Of a DNA stretch of 64,000 nt, positions 52,803-61,251 are shown one piece after another. The position numbers and the translations under genes are program-made. Position 1 is the stretch's first letter; the number at the start of each line of letters is the position of its first letter. Under the pieces are notes generated by a model. That model saw only the letters and a list, made by a program, of their open reading frames with translations. It searched no databases and was not told the origin of the DNA. This stretch comes from Lishizhenia tianjinensis (GTDB lineage Bacteria > Bacteroidota > Bacteroidia > Flavobacteriales_D > Crocinitomicaceae): the NCBI GenBank assembly GCA_943330745.2, contig CALQIX020000018.1, positions 1 through 64,000 of the forward strand, in the 5' to 3' direction.

Positions 52803-53119
52803 GATTTTTTCGATTGTTTGGGTACACGATTTTTGGTCATAATCCCAGCATCTTGTAGCCTTCTTCCCAAGGGATCAGCCGCTGCTACCGCGGACAAATC
52901 TTTCTCTAATCCCAAAACAAAAAGTACTTGTAGATAACTTCCAATAGCAACTGTTGGACTACCTTGTTCAATATTATGAATCGTTTTTCGACCAAGCCCT
53001 GTGCGTTCTGCAATTTGCTCCGCACTCAGTTTTCGTCGTAAGCGCGCTAATTGAAGGTGTTCACCCAATTCTTTCAAAATTTTCAAATTTTTTGGTAATA
53101 TCGCCACTGCTTTTTTCAT
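52799..53119 (-). CDS. hipB: HipB-like XRE-family antitoxin
   Basis: A 106-residue helix-turn-helix protein. The Xre/Cro fold is at about 17-75 (HLQLARLRRKLSAEQIAERT, GLGRKTIHNIEQGSPTVAIG), followed by a helix and a basic C-terminal tail (MTKNRVPKQSKKS). HipB-type proteins bind and neutralise HipA and repress their own promoter. A -7 box (53140-53147) and a short CTTATAAG palindrome (53129-53136) lie directly upstream. It reads in the same direction as mnmE, 83 bp after its stop, and overlaps hipA by 4 bp. Confidence 0.9.
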   Translation of the reverse strand: MKKAVAILPKNLKILKELGEHLQLARLRRKLSAEQIAERTGLGRKTIHNIEQGSPTVAIGSYLQVLFVLGLEKDLSAVAAADPLGRRLQDAGIMTKNRVPKQSKKS

Positions 53120-53139
53120 ATAAAACGACTTATAAGAAA

Positions 53140-53147
53140 CAAATATA
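53140..53147 (-). promoter_or_regulatory. -7 box TATATTTG of hipBA
   Basis: Exact TAnnTTTG match, 20 bp upstream of the hipB ATG. A CTTATAAG palindrome (53129-53136) follows it and a pair of TTATATG direct repeats (53162-53168, 53174-53180) precedes it; both are candidate HipB sites. Confidence 0.55.
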
Positions 53148-53202
53148 GTTGATTTTGTCCGTTATATGACACATTATATGTTTTTTATTTGATTTTGAGC
53201 GA

Positions 53203-54561
53203 TTATTTGCCAATACAAAACTTCGAAAAAATCGCACCTAAAATATCGGTATCGATATCAATCTGACCGGTAATATTCCCGAGTTGAAGCATGGCCTCGC
53301 GGATGTCCATCGCCACAAAATCTCCTGTGGTTCCGTTCTCTAGTCCGTTCAAAGCTTGTGTGAGTGCAACTGCTGTTTTTTGAAGTGCTTCGTGGTGGCG
53401 TGCATTGGCCACAATGATGTCGTTTTGTAAATCAAAATTACCGATTACCAATTCTACCAATCGCTGTTTCAAGGCTTCAATTCCATCGCCGTTTTTGGCG
53501 CTAATGGTAAATGCATCCGATACGGTTGGCTGGGCAGCATCCACTTTGTTGAGTATAAACTCTATTTTTTTCTCCGGATAATTGTTTTCCAACTCCGTTT
53601 TCCAGGTTCTTACTTTTTCCGCACTTGTTTCAACCGTGGCATCTGCCATGCACAACACAATGCTAGCCTGCTCAATCTTTTGCTGTGAGCGTTCAATTCC
53701 CAGCGCCTCAATGGTTTCCGTTGTTTCGCGGATTCCAGCTGTATCTATCAATCGGAAGAGAATTCCTTCTATATTCAATGTTTCTTCTATCACATCGCGC
53801 GTGGTGCCGGCAATGTTGCTCACAATGGCTCTATCTTCGCCCAACAATTGATTCAACAAGGTGCTTTTTCCTGTATTGGGCGCTCCCACAATGGCAACCG
53901 GAACTCCATTTTTCAAGGCATTACCCAATGAGAAAGAATTAGCAAGTCGTTCCACAATGGCCAACACTTCTTTTACCAATTTTTTCAATTGCGTACGGTC
54001 GGCAAATTCCACGTCTTCTTCACCAAAATCCAGTTCCAGTTCTATCAAGGCGGCAAATTGAATCAGCTTTTCACGTAATTCTTGTAATTGGTTAGAAAAT
54101 TGTCCGCGCAACTGTCGCAAGGCCACATCATGCGCTTGCTTGGATTGGGACGCAATGAGATCCGCCACGGCTTCTGCCTGCGACAAATCCATTTTTCCGT
54201 TCAAAAAAGCACGTTGGGTAAATTCACCCGGTTCTGCCAATCGAAACCCTGAAGCGCAAAGCGTTTGCAATATTTGTTGCTGAATATATACCGATCCATG
54301 GCATGAAATCTCCACACTTTCCTCGCCGGTAAAGCTTTTCCCTTCGTCAAACACGCTGATGAGTACTTCATCTATCGCCTTATTAACCAAGTCCGAAAAA
54401 ACGCCAAAATGCAATGTATGACTATGTTTTTCAGTCAATTCTTTCGAGAAATTTTTTGAAACCAAGGCTTTACTCCCTGCACCCGAAACCCGAATAACCG
54501 AGATAGCTCCCACACCGTTGGCAGTGGCTAATGCGCAAATAGGATCGGAATTGTAATTCAT
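53203..54561 (-). CDS. mnmE: tRNA modification GTPase MnmE (TrmE)
   Basis: A 452-residue enzyme that with MnmG installs the carboxymethylaminomethyl group on U34 of certain tRNAs. The N-terminal formyl-THF-binding domain (DPICALATANGVGAISVIRV) is followed by a helical domain with an inserted G domain: G1 GAPNTGKST near 227, then IAGTTRDVIEE, DTAGIRET and NKVD. It ends in the invariant FCIGK with the catalytic Cys at 450. The frame runs 48 codons further upstream, but a -7 box at 54566-54573 lies inside that part, so ATG 54561 is the start. The 3' end is duplicated downstream of hipA. Confidence 0.96.
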   Translation of the reverse strand: MNYNSDPICALATANGVGAISVIRVSGAGSKALVSKNFSKELTEKHSHTLHFGVFSDLVNKAIDEVLISVFDEGKSFTGEESVEISCHGSVYIQQQILQTLCASGFRLAEPGEFTQRAFLNGKMDLSQAEAVADLIASQSKQAHDVALRQLRGQFSNQLQELREKLIQFAALIELELDFGEEDVEFADRTQLKKLVKEVLAIVERLANSFSLGNALKNGVPVAIVGAPNTGKSTLLNQLLGEDRAIVSNIAGTTRDVIEETLNIEGILFRLIDTAGIRETTETIEALGIERSQQKIEQASIVLCMADATVETSAEKVRTWKTELENNYPEKKIEFILNKVDAAQPTVSDAFTISAKNGDGIEALKQRLVELVIGNFDLQNDIIVANARHHEALQKTAVALTQALNGLENGTTGDFVAMDIREAMLQLGNITGQIDIDTDILGAIFSKFCIGK

Positions 54562-54565
54562 ATCA

Positions 54566-54573
54566 CAAAGGTA
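54566..54573 (-). promoter_or_regulatory. -7 box TACCTTTG of mnmE
   Basis: Exact TAnnTTTG match ending 4 bp before ATG 54561. Transcription should start at about the ATG, so the mRNA is probably leaderless. The box also rules out the longer frame. Confidence 0.65.
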
Positions 54574-54734
54574 TGTAAACGGAAGAACATTATTTTTAAA
54601 ATTAGGATTGTCTTTTTGAATAAAAGTCATTTCAAGGATACGTACACAAAAAAGCGTAACCTTTCCAAGTTTTCTCATTAACGGTCTATGTTCATCTTCG
54701 AACATGTGGTTGTTTAACTCTAATAGTAAAGACT

Positions 54735-55259
54735 ATGAAACCGATTATTTTTTTTGTGGCAATTATATTTGCTACTGGATTAAAAGCTCAAATTGTTGAA
54801 GAAAAAATTTTAGAGGATGGAACGCATCACATCACCATAATTCCTAAAAGTTATTCAAAAGAAGAACTTGCGCAATTTAAACCAAGAAGAATTCCAACGA
54901 CGCAAGAAGTGAAGGATAACCCAACTCTTTTATTCTCAAATTCATGCGTTCATAAATTAGATTCTGAATTGAAGATAGATGTTGAAGTAGATAGTTCACT
55001 AGCGGATATAACCAAAGTTCTGTTTGAGGAGCATGTTGGCTTGTTAAGCGATGCGACAGGCAATGATCTGGTGAGTTTTCATCAAATTTGGACAATGGAT
55101 GATTCCATGGCGAATTATCGGCATGAGGGTTTCTCTAAAAGTTTCATAGAAATGTTGCGAGAAAACAACCTTCAAGGTCATTTTGAAAATTCAAAGTTCT
55201 ATTGCCAAGAGTTTGAGTATAATGACAATTATTACTTAGTGGCTGTTTTGGATAAATAG
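54735..55259 (+). CDS. Small exported protein, unknown function
   Basis: A 174-residue protein with a signal peptide (MKPIIFFVAIIFATGLKAQ). The mature part is acidic, begins with a beta stretch (VEEKILEDGTHHITIIP) and has two Cys (SNSCVHKLD and KFYCQEFEY) that could pair. It has no recognised domain and no sorting domain. It is divergent from mnmE; no -7 box was found. Confidence 0.65.
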   Translation: MKPIIFFVAIIFATGLKAQIVEEKILEDGTHHITIIPKSYSKEELAQFKPRRIPTTQEVKDNPTLLFSNSCVHKLDSELKIDVEVDSSLADITKVLFEEHVGLLSDATGNDLVSFHQIWTMDDSMANYRHEGFSKSFIEMLRENNLQGHFENSKFYCQEFEYNDNYYLVAVLDK

Positions 55260-55309
55260 CTACCGAAAACAACTAGTTGTGTCTTCCTCAAATTACGTTA
55301 AACACTGAA

Positions 55310-57310
55310 TTAGTAAGCCATCAAGGCTGAAACTGCTTCCGAAAAACGATCAATCGGTAAAAACTGACCTTCCAACGATGAGGTAAATGGAACCGGAGTA
55401 TCCAAGGAAGCAACGCGTTTTACAGGTGCATCCAAGTGCTCAAAACAATGTTCGGTAATCAATGCGGCGATTTCGCCACCAATTCCACCCGTCATGCAAT
55501 CTTCATGAAGCACAATCACTTTTCCGGTTTTACGAACGCTGGTATAAATCGTATCTAAATCAAGCGGTAGAAGGGTTTTCAAATCTATGATTTCCATGGA
55601 AATTTCAGGGTGCTCAGCAGCGTAATTTTTCGCCCAATGTACGCCCATTCCGTAGGTGATTACAGATAAATCATTTCCGCTTTTTTCAATTCCTGCCTTG
55701 CCAATTTCCACCGTGTAATAATCGTTTGGTATATCCGCTTTGATGCTTCGGTACAAGTATTTATGTTCAAAAAACAACACCGGATTGGGGTCTTCGATGC
55801 TGGCATTCAATAAACCTTTTGCGTCATAGGGATTGGATGGATAAACCACTTTCAATCCCGGAGTATGCACGAACCATGCTTCGTTACTTTGCGAATGAAA
55901 CGGACCGGCTGCTGTACCTGCACCCGTTGGCATGCGCACTACCACATCGGCTTGTTGTCCCCAGCGCCAATGCATTTTCGCTAAATTATTTACAATTTGA
56001 TTGAAGCCACATGTCGCAAAATCAGCAAATTGCATCTCCACAATGGCTTTCATTCCGGAAATGGATAATCCCAATCCGGCACCAACTATGGCAGACTCAC
56101 AAATGGGGGTATTTCGAACGCGGTCTTTTCCAAACAAATCAACAAATCCTTCCGTCACTTTAAATGCACCACCATATTCGGCAATGTCTTGTCCCATGAT
56201 CACTAAATCTGGGTATTTTTCCATCGACTGGCGCAAACTATCTTGAACGGCATCAATAAACCGCTTTTCTGACTTGTCGCCCGTTGCTACTTGAACAGAT
56301 GGTGTATGAGGTGCGTAAAGATCATCCATTTCACGTTGTAAATCAGGTGTGATTTTTGGCTCTGCCAACGCAGTTTCAAATGATTGTTGAATGTACTCTT
56401 TGTGTTCTTCGCGAATGCTATTTTCCAATTCATCCGTCAATACACCCAATTCTTTCAAATACAAAGTGTAATTATCAATTGGATCAAATTTCGCTTTTTC
56501 ATCTTGCAATCCTTCCGGATAATATTTTGTGCCAGATGCTTCTTCATGACCACGCATGCGGAAAGTCATCAACTCCAAGAAATACGGTTTCGGTTCTTTG
56601 CGAATTTCGTCGTTGATTTCACGCACTGCTTTGATTACAGCCAATATGTTGTTCCCGTCCACTTGAACGGCTTTCATTCCATAACCAATTCCTTTATCAA
56701 TAAATTGCTTGCATCTGAATTGTTCTGCAGAAGGAGTTGAAAGTCCCCACGCATTGTTTTCGATGGCAAAAATTACGGGTAAATCCCATACGGAAGCGAC
56801 ATTTACTGATTCATGAAAATCACCTTCCGATGCTCCTCCGTCACCAGTAAATACCAAGGTTGATTTTTCTTCTTTTTTGAGTTTTGCTGCTAAGGCAATT
56901 CCATCTGCAATCCCCAATTGAGGACCCAAATGCGAAATCATTCCCACTAATTTGTGCTCTTGTGTTCCAAAATGAAACGAACGGTCACGGCCTTTGGTGT
57001 AGCCCGACATTTTCCCTTGAAATTGAGCAAATAAGCGAGGAAGAGGCACATTACGGGTTGTGAAAACACCCAAATTACGATGCATTGGCAAAATGTATTC
57101 ATCTTCGTTCATGGCGTAGGCACAGCCCACAGAAATCCCTTCTTGTCCCCAACCCGAAAACCATTTAGAGATTTTTCCTTGACGCAAATAGATTAACATT
57201 TTTTCCTCAACTAAGCGAGGTAAAAGTAATTTGCGGTAAATTTCGATTAGTTCTTTATCATCAAAACCGGTGCGGTCAAATTCAATGTGTCTTTTAGCAA
57301 GTGTTTCCAT
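55310..57310 (-). CDS. 2-oxoacid dehydrogenase E1, fused alpha and beta subunits (branched-chain type)
   Basis: A 666-residue thiamine-diphosphate enzyme with the alpha subunit (about 1-330) and beta subunit (about 345-666) fused. The alpha part has YLRQGKISKWFSGWGQEGIS and the TPP/Mg motif GDGGASEGDFHESVNVAS...NNAWGLSTP. The beta part has VIMGQDIAEYGGAFKVTEG, FADFATCGFNQIVN, RMPTGAGTAAGPFHSQS and VVLHEDCMTGGIGGEIA. It decarboxylates a 2-oxoacid, most likely branched-chain 2-oxoisovalerate, passing the acyl group to the E2 lipoyl domain. Bacteroidota often encode this fusion singly, away from E2 and E3. Pyruvate cannot be excluded from sequence alone. Confidence 0.92.
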   Translation of the reverse strand: METLAKRHIEFDRTGFDDKELIEIYRKLLLPRLVEEKMLIYLRQGKISKWFSGWGQEGISVGCAYAMNEDEYILPMHRNLGVFTTRNVPLPRLFAQFQGKMSGYTKGRDRSFHFGTQEHKLVGMISHLGPQLGIADGIALAAKLKKEEKSTLVFTGDGGASEGDFHESVNVASVWDLPVIFAIENNAWGLSTPSAEQFRCKQFIDKGIGYGMKAVQVDGNNILAVIKAVREINDEIRKEPKPYFLELMTFRMRGHEEASGTKYYPEGLQDEKAKFDPIDNYTLYLKELGVLTDELENSIREEHKEYIQQSFETALAEPKITPDLQREMDDLYAPHTPSVQVATGDKSEKRFIDAVQDSLRQSMEKYPDLVIMGQDIAEYGGAFKVTEGFVDLFGKDRVRNTPICESAIVGAGLGLSISGMKAIVEMQFADFATCGFNQIVNNLAKMHWRWGQQADVVVRMPTGAGTAAGPFHSQSNEAWFVHTPGLKVVYPSNPYDAKGLLNASIEDPNPVLFFEHKYLYRSIKADIPNDYYTVEIGKAGIEKSGNDLSVITYGMGVHWAKNYAAEHPEISMEIIDLKTLLPLDLDTIYTSVRKTGKVIVLHEDCMTGGIGGEIAALITEHCFEHLDAPVKRVASLDTPVPFTSSLEGQFLPIDRFSEAVSALMAY

Positions 57311-57326
57311 AGGAATATATTGACTA

Positions 57327-57334
57327 CAAAGGTA
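57327..57334 (-). promoter_or_regulatory. -7 box TACCTTTG of the E1 dehydrogenase gene
   Basis: Exact TAnnTTTG match 16 bp upstream of ATG 57310. TTTG starts 19 bp further upstream, a plausible -33 element. Confidence 0.65.
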
Positions 57335-57478
57335 GTATTTAGTTTAAAACAAATTTTGAAAATAGCTGATAATCCTATCTACGGTTAAATGCGTTTAATT
57401 TCGAGCTCGAACAAACAATTTCCCAGGGTAATAGCACACTATAAATTAACTTGAAGTATGCTAATTAAGCGATATGAC

Positions 57479-57486
57479 TATATTTG
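57479..57486 (+). promoter_or_regulatory. -7 box TATATTTG of the thioredoxin-like gene
   Basis: Exact TAnnTTTG match 18 bp upstream of ATG 57505. It overlaps the TTG (57484) that would be the longest-frame start, arguing for the ATG. Confidence 0.55.
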
Positions 57487-57504
57487 CTCCAAAACACGAT
57501 AAAT

Positions 57505-58329
57505 ATGATTTCTTTATTGAAGGTCCGAACGAATATTATTTTGCTCGTAATGAGCATTTTATTTTTTAATTCTCTTGAAATTAATGCACAGATTTCAAAT
57601 TCTGAAAAAGTCAACAATACGTCCAATCCTTTGGCTGGGTTAAAACTTGCTGGTCCTGGAGATATAGATTCAGGAACCCTGTTGATGCTTGATCCCATGT
57701 CAATGCCCATGTATGATCAGCAATTGCAGAAGATAAATCCAGCAGACTTCATGAAAATAATGATGTCCAACGAGTACATTCCAGAACCGTATGTGGATGA
57801 AAAAAAAGCAGTTAAAGCATTTGTTTTGAGAAAAGCAACGGAAGAGGAAAAGGCTATGATGGCAAAAATGCAACAAGGCGGGATGGGAATGGAACAGGAA
57901 AAAAGTACACTTGTTGGTACTCAAGCTGTTGATTTTGATGTTACAGACATAAAAGGAAAAAAATATAAACTTTCTGAACTAAAAGGCAAAGTTGTAGCAT
58001 TAAATTTTTGGTTCGTTGAATGCAAACCTTGTATTATGGAAATGCCCGAATTGAATGAATTGGTAGAGGAATTTAAAGGAAAAGAAGTGGTTTTCTTGGC
58101 AATTGCAATAAACAACCAAAAGCAGCTCAAAAAATTCTTAAAAAAAACCGATTTTAAGTATAAAGTTATTTCAAGTGGTCAATCTGTGTCCGATTCCTAT
58201 GGCGTTAAAGGGTTTCCAACCAATGTAATTATCGACCAAAATGGCTTGATTCAGTATGCGTCAACCGGAATTGGCCCAAACAATAAAGTGAACTTACTAA
58301 AGGAAATAAATAAATTACTTAACAAGTAA
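57505..58329 (+). CDS. TlpA/AhpC-like periplasmic thioredoxin-fold protein
   Basis: A 274-residue exported protein (signal peptide ending LEINAQ). The N-terminal ~110 residues have no recognised domain. The C-terminal ~135 are a TlpA/ResA-like thioredoxin fold: VDFDVTDIKGKKYKLSELKG, then LNFWFVECKPCIMEMPEL with the redox pair C173-x-x-C176 and a conserved cis-Pro region in VKGFPTNVIIDQNG. It would reduce or oxidise disulfides in the periplasm, for instance for cytochrome maturation or stress; partner unknown. The Pro in CKPC favours a reducing role (inference). Confidence 0.85.
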   Translation: MISLLKVRTNIILLVMSILFFNSLEINAQISNSEKVNNTSNPLAGLKLAGPGDIDSGTLLMLDPMSMPMYDQQLQKINPADFMKIMMSNEYIPEPYVDEKKAVKAFVLRKATEEEKAMMAKMQQGGMGMEQEKSTLVGTQAVDFDVTDIKGKKYKLSELKGKVVALNFWFVECKPCIMEMPELNELVEEFKGKEVVFLAIAINNQKQLKKFLKKTDFKYKVISSGQSVSDSYGVKGFPTNVIIDQNGLIQYASTGIGPNNKVNLLKEINKLLNK

Positions 58330-58345
58330 GCGTTTAAAGCACAAA

Positions 58346-58945
58346 CTACCCATTGAAATAGATATTCTTTTTGAATTTGATTCCTTTTCGAATGAGGATT
58401 GCATGGTATGTACTCGGAATATCGTGTGTCCATTCACGTAAAATTAAAGTGATTAGTATTCGGTCAATATGGGAAAGGATACCGAAAAATATGGCTAATT
58501 CAAAAGGAATTCCGGCATAATTAAATCCAATTAAGGAGGTGAAGGCAACTAACAGGGTGATTCCCCAAAATTTCGATAGAAAATTATGATGTGCAGATTC
58601 TCTTTTGAACTTTAATAGGCTAATTACATAGCAGGCAACTTCCATGATCAAAATTGTCCAAATAACGGTTGAATTGTCTGAAATTAATTTCGGGTAAAGT
58701 ATCCATGTGGAAATCCCTAGTGAAAACCAGAAAATCATATCGGTTTGACTATCCATCCGCCTTAATTTTGCCGAAGAGGCGTTGTTTTTTCTCGCAATGA
58801 TACCATCTAAAATATCAGAAATCAACCCTAAATACATCAAAATGATAATAGCTAATTTGGCGTTTTCACCGATGAAATAGGCAAGTAACAAAATGATAGG
58901 AGCTAGCACTAATCTGAAAAGAATGAGTAAAATAGGTATATTCAT
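58346..58945 (-). CDS. CDP-alcohol phosphatidyltransferase family membrane protein
   Basis: A 199-residue protein with about six membrane helices. It has the CDP-alcohol phosphotransferase signature D44-x-x-D47-G48-x-x-A51-R52...D65-x-x-x-D69, which binds two metals and the CDP-alcohol. The Gly normally four residues before the third Asp is Leu61 here. The family joins a CDP-linked lipid or alcohol to an acceptor with loss of CMP, for example phosphatidylglycerophosphate or phosphatidylinositol-type synthesis. It converges with the thioredoxin-like gene, 16 bp apart. Substrate unknown. Confidence 0.82.
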   Translation of the reverse strand: MNIPILLILFRLVLAPIILLLAYFIGENAKLAIIILMYLGLISDILDGIIARKNNASSAKLRRMDSQTDMIFWFSLGISTWILYPKLISDNSTVIWTILIMEVACYVISLLKFKRESAHHNFLSKFWGITLLVAFTSLIGFNYAGIPFELAIFFGILSHIDRILITLILREWTHDIPSTYHAILIRKGIKFKKNIYFNG

Positions 58946-59151
58946 AATATTTAATTAAATGTTGAAAGTAAAGTTAATTTATTCTTGGTTTGCTTTTTAT
59001 AAGTCAACAAATCAGTTAATCAAAAACTTCTCAAATTTATTTCATTTACCTAAGGTAGGTGTTGCTTATTTCGCAAGTGCAAATTCATCACTTGCATTAT
59101 TTAATTTTGAATTAAATGTAAAATTCTACAATTTTAACTTCAATTTCTTCT

Positions 59152-59667
59152 ATGAAAACACGATTAATTGCCTTGTTTGTTTTTCTTTCTACGACATTAA
59201 TTGCTCAAAATAGCATGGATTCAGTAGAAAGTAATCCACGAAGTTTCCGCAAATTTGGAATTGGTATTCAAGGAATGGGTCCTACCGTGATAGGTTCCAT
59301 TTACCTCAATTATTTTGCCACACATAATATAAACATTGAGTTGGGAACAGGCCTATTTGGTACGTATGCTGGAGCAAAGTATTATATGGGTAAAAAAGAA
59401 AATAAACAATTGTTTTCTCCATACGCAGGAATTAATATGGGAACATTTAAACTTCCTGATCCCTTGATTTTTATTTTTGGTGGAGATTTAGCTTGGAAAA
59501 GAGTTTACTCTGTGAATATACCTTTAGGTGTTCAACTTATGACAAAAAATGGATTCAACTTTTCGGTGGAAGGTTCCTTTTTGTTTATTAAGGGAAGCAC
59601 AACAACCGGATTGCCAATTAAGATAGCATCACCTTGGGGAGCAATACGCCTTGCTAAGAATTTTTAG
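59152..59667 (+). CDS. Small outer-membrane beta-barrel-like protein, unknown
   Basis: A 171-residue exported protein (signal peptide ending TTLIAQ). The body is a set of amphipathic strands with Gly and aromatic girdles (FGIGIQGMGPTVIGSIYLNY, NIELGTGLFGTYAGAKYYMG, LFSPYAGINMGTFKLP) ending in F, as in 8-stranded outer-membrane barrels. No family assigned. It converges with the 59.7-kb phosphatase-like gene, 9 bp apart. The ~200 bp upstream hold only a short open frame (58959-59213) without coding character. Confidence 0.65.
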   Translation: MKTRLIALFVFLSTTLIAQNSMDSVESNPRSFRKFGIGIQGMGPTVIGSIYLNYFATHNINIELGTGLFGTYAGAKYYMGKKENKQLFSPYAGINMGTFKLPDPLIFIFGGDLAWKRVYSVNIPLGVQLMTKNGFNFSVEGSFLFIKGSTTTGLPIKIASPWGAIRLAKNF

Positions 59668-59676
59668 CTGAACCTA

Positions 59677-60585
59677 TCAAAACAATACTACACCGTCCAA
59701 ATTCCAAGCAGATTGTACCGGAATATTTAACCAATTGAGCATGGTAGGCAACAAATCAACACTATTCACTATTGGTAATTCGGTTGAAGTTGCCAAATCC
59801 GGTCGGCGCAAAATAGACCAAACATAGCGCGTTTGAGGAAGGTCATATTGATTTCCGTGTCCCGTTCCTTCGCCGCCATGATCCGTGCTAATGACCACAA
59901 GCCATTGCTCATTAAATGCTGATTCTCGTTGTTTTACAACTTCCATTATTTCTGCTAAATACGTGTCTGATAAGGTAATCGCATCCAAATACGGTTGATT
60001 GGTTGGCGAAAATCCGCTGTCGTGACCAAATGCATCGGGATTGTCAAAATGAAGCACCATGATATCAGGGGTACAAGAATTGATTACGCGAATGGCATCA
60101 TTTTTTAAACCCATGTCTGAATCAAATCGCTGTGCGTAGTTTTCATTTTCGGTTATTCTCAAGAAATCATCCCAATTACTCAAGTTTGCCACGCTCAGCG
60201 TTGGTTTAATTTGTTTGGCAAGGCTAAAAATATCCTTGTAAGTGCTGTATTGATTTGTTTTAAATGTGTTATCAAATAGTCCATGTTTAGCTGGCCAAAC
60301 GCCATGTAAAATGGTAGACCATCCCGGTACACTCACCGTATATTCTCCTCGGTCTGTATTCCAATTGTAGTAGGAATGAGGCAACAAGCTATCGATGCAT
60401 GGGGTATTTGCCGCAAGTAAAGCATCGGTTCGAACACCATCTATACCAACGAAAAGCACTTTTCTTACCGGTTCACTACCGAGTGTGCAATCGGTTTTAA
60501 TTTCTTTATTGGGTTGAAATTTATCACCACATCCAAGTAGGACAAGAAGACTGAATAAAAACACAAAAAATGGAAAGATTTTCAT
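59677..60585 (-). CDS. Alkaline-phosphatase/nucleotide-pyrophosphatase-family lipoprotein
   Basis: A 302-residue lipoprotein (lipobox VLLGCGD). Metal and nucleophile motifs of the type I phosphodiesterase/nucleotide pyrophosphatase family are present: VLFVGIDGVRTDALLAANTP, EYTVSVPGWSTILHGVWPAKHG (nucleophile region), FDNPDAFGHDSGFSP, and VVISTDHGGEGTGHG. It would cleave phosphodiesters or pyrophosphates in the periplasm. It is the second member of this superfamily in the window (the other is at 44.4 kb); they share the fold but little sequence. It has its own -7 box. Confidence 0.87.
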   Translation of the reverse strand: MKIFPFFVFLFSLLVLLGCGDKFQPNKEIKTDCTLGSEPVRKVLFVGIDGVRTDALLAANTPCIDSLLPHSYYNWNTDRGEYTVSVPGWSTILHGVWPAKHGLFDNTFKTNQYSTYKDIFSLAKQIKPTLSVANLSNWDDFLRITENENYAQRFDSDMGLKNDAIRVINSCTPDIMVLHFDNPDAFGHDSGFSPTNQPYLDAITLSDTYLAEIMEVVKQRESAFNEQWLVVISTDHGGEGTGHGNQYDLPQTRYVWSILRRPDLATSTELPIVNSVDLLPTMLNWLNIPVQSAWNLDGVVLF

Positions 60586-60604
60586 AACACTGATTTTATA
60601 AAAT

Positions 60605-60612
60605 CAAATATA
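60605..60612 (-). promoter_or_regulatory. Promoter (-7 TATATTTG) of the 59.7-kb phosphatase-like gene
   Basis: Exact TAnnTTTG match 19 bp upstream of ATG 60585, with TTTG about 16 bp further upstream as a possible -33. Confidence 0.65.
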
Positions 60613-60634
60613 CAAAATTGGATATTGCCAAATG

Positions 60635-61234
60635 TTATTTGTGTACATCGCTCAAAATCAGCACTAAAAACCCTGAGACAAGCACCCAATGAGGTATTTT
60701 TGTTTGCCACTTCACAGTAAGTTCTTGCTGGTTTCTATTGATGGATAAGGCAATTACGCCAAATCCGAGCACAAAAAGGATATCCACAAAGTCAAATGTC
60801 CCATTCGTAATATGGAAAAATTGGAAAAATTCAAGAATGATTCCATACGTTATCGGTAGGTAATCTAGGTGTAATCTTGCTTTTTGGACCCAAATATTAT
60901 GCTGATTTAAGAGTGTGGTAAGTACAAAAACCCAAATTCCACCGGGTAAGGAATAAATTGCCCAATTGGGTAAGGGAAGATGTGGTGCTAAATCCTTTTT
61001 ATTGAGTAGATTATCGACATGGAATGTTGATAAAATTTGATTAAAAATAATTGTATTGTCCCGGTACAAAAAATAGATGCTCGCAGCGATGAATGAAAGG
61101 TTGAAAAGGGTTAATAACCTGAAAGATAAACCATTAAATATATTTCTCGATTCCAAAACAACACGATTTATCCACAAAGGTACAGCAAATATCGTCCTAA
61201 CGAGCTGAAAAAAGAATGATTTTACTGCGTTCAA
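60635..61234 (-). CDS. VanZ-like membrane protein
   Basis: A 199-residue protein with four or five membrane helices: ~35-55, ~95-115, ~125-145, ~150-165 and ~180-195. The segment PITYGIILEFFQFFHITNGT, then FDFVDILFVLGFGVIAL, matches the core of VanZ-like proteins (E..Q......R/GxFDxxD......G...G). Such proteins are small membrane proteins of poorly known role. The frame has no internal Met at all, so the only usable start is TTG at 61234, 17 bp from the divergent ATG of the BatA-type gene. Its promoter must overlap that gene's 5' end. Confidence 0.65.
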   Translation of the reverse strand: MNAVKSFFFQLVRTIFAVPLWINRVVLESRNIFNGLSFRLLTLFNLSFIAASIYFLYRDNTIIFNQILSTFHVDNLLNKKDLAPHLPLPNWAIYSLPGGIWVFVLTTLLNQHNIWVQKARLHLDYLPITYGIILEFFQFFHITNGTFDFVDILFVLGFGVIALSINRNQQELTVKWQTKIPHWVLVSGFLVLILSDVHK

Positions 61235-61239
61235 TTTTG

Positions 61240-61247
61240 TACTTTTG
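61240..61247 (+). promoter_or_regulatory. -7 box TACTTTTG of the BatA-type gene
   Basis: Exact TAnnTTTG match ending 4 bp before ATG 61252. This implies a leaderless mRNA, as for mnmE and engB. Confidence 0.6.
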
Positions 61248-61251
61248 AAGT

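Noticed and set aside
46612-53202. Complete integrative element or prophage across the whole accessory stretch
   Set aside because: No integrase, relaxase, phage structural gene or tRNA target is present; only the hipBA segment has visible boundaries.
54562-54705. 48-codon N-terminal extension of mnmE
   Set aside because: The -7 box at 54566-54573 is inside it, and MnmE normally starts just before the DPICALATANG-type motif.
55269-55280. Palindrome ACAACTAGTTGT between convergent genes, considered as terminator
   Set aside because: It has no loop and no T run, so it cannot act as an intrinsic terminator; left as a chance palindrome.
58959-59213. Plus-strand 84-codon frame upstream of the 59.2-kb barrel gene
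   Set aside because: Phe/Asn-rich, reflecting AT-rich intergenic DNA; it overlaps the start of a gene with a clear signal peptide.
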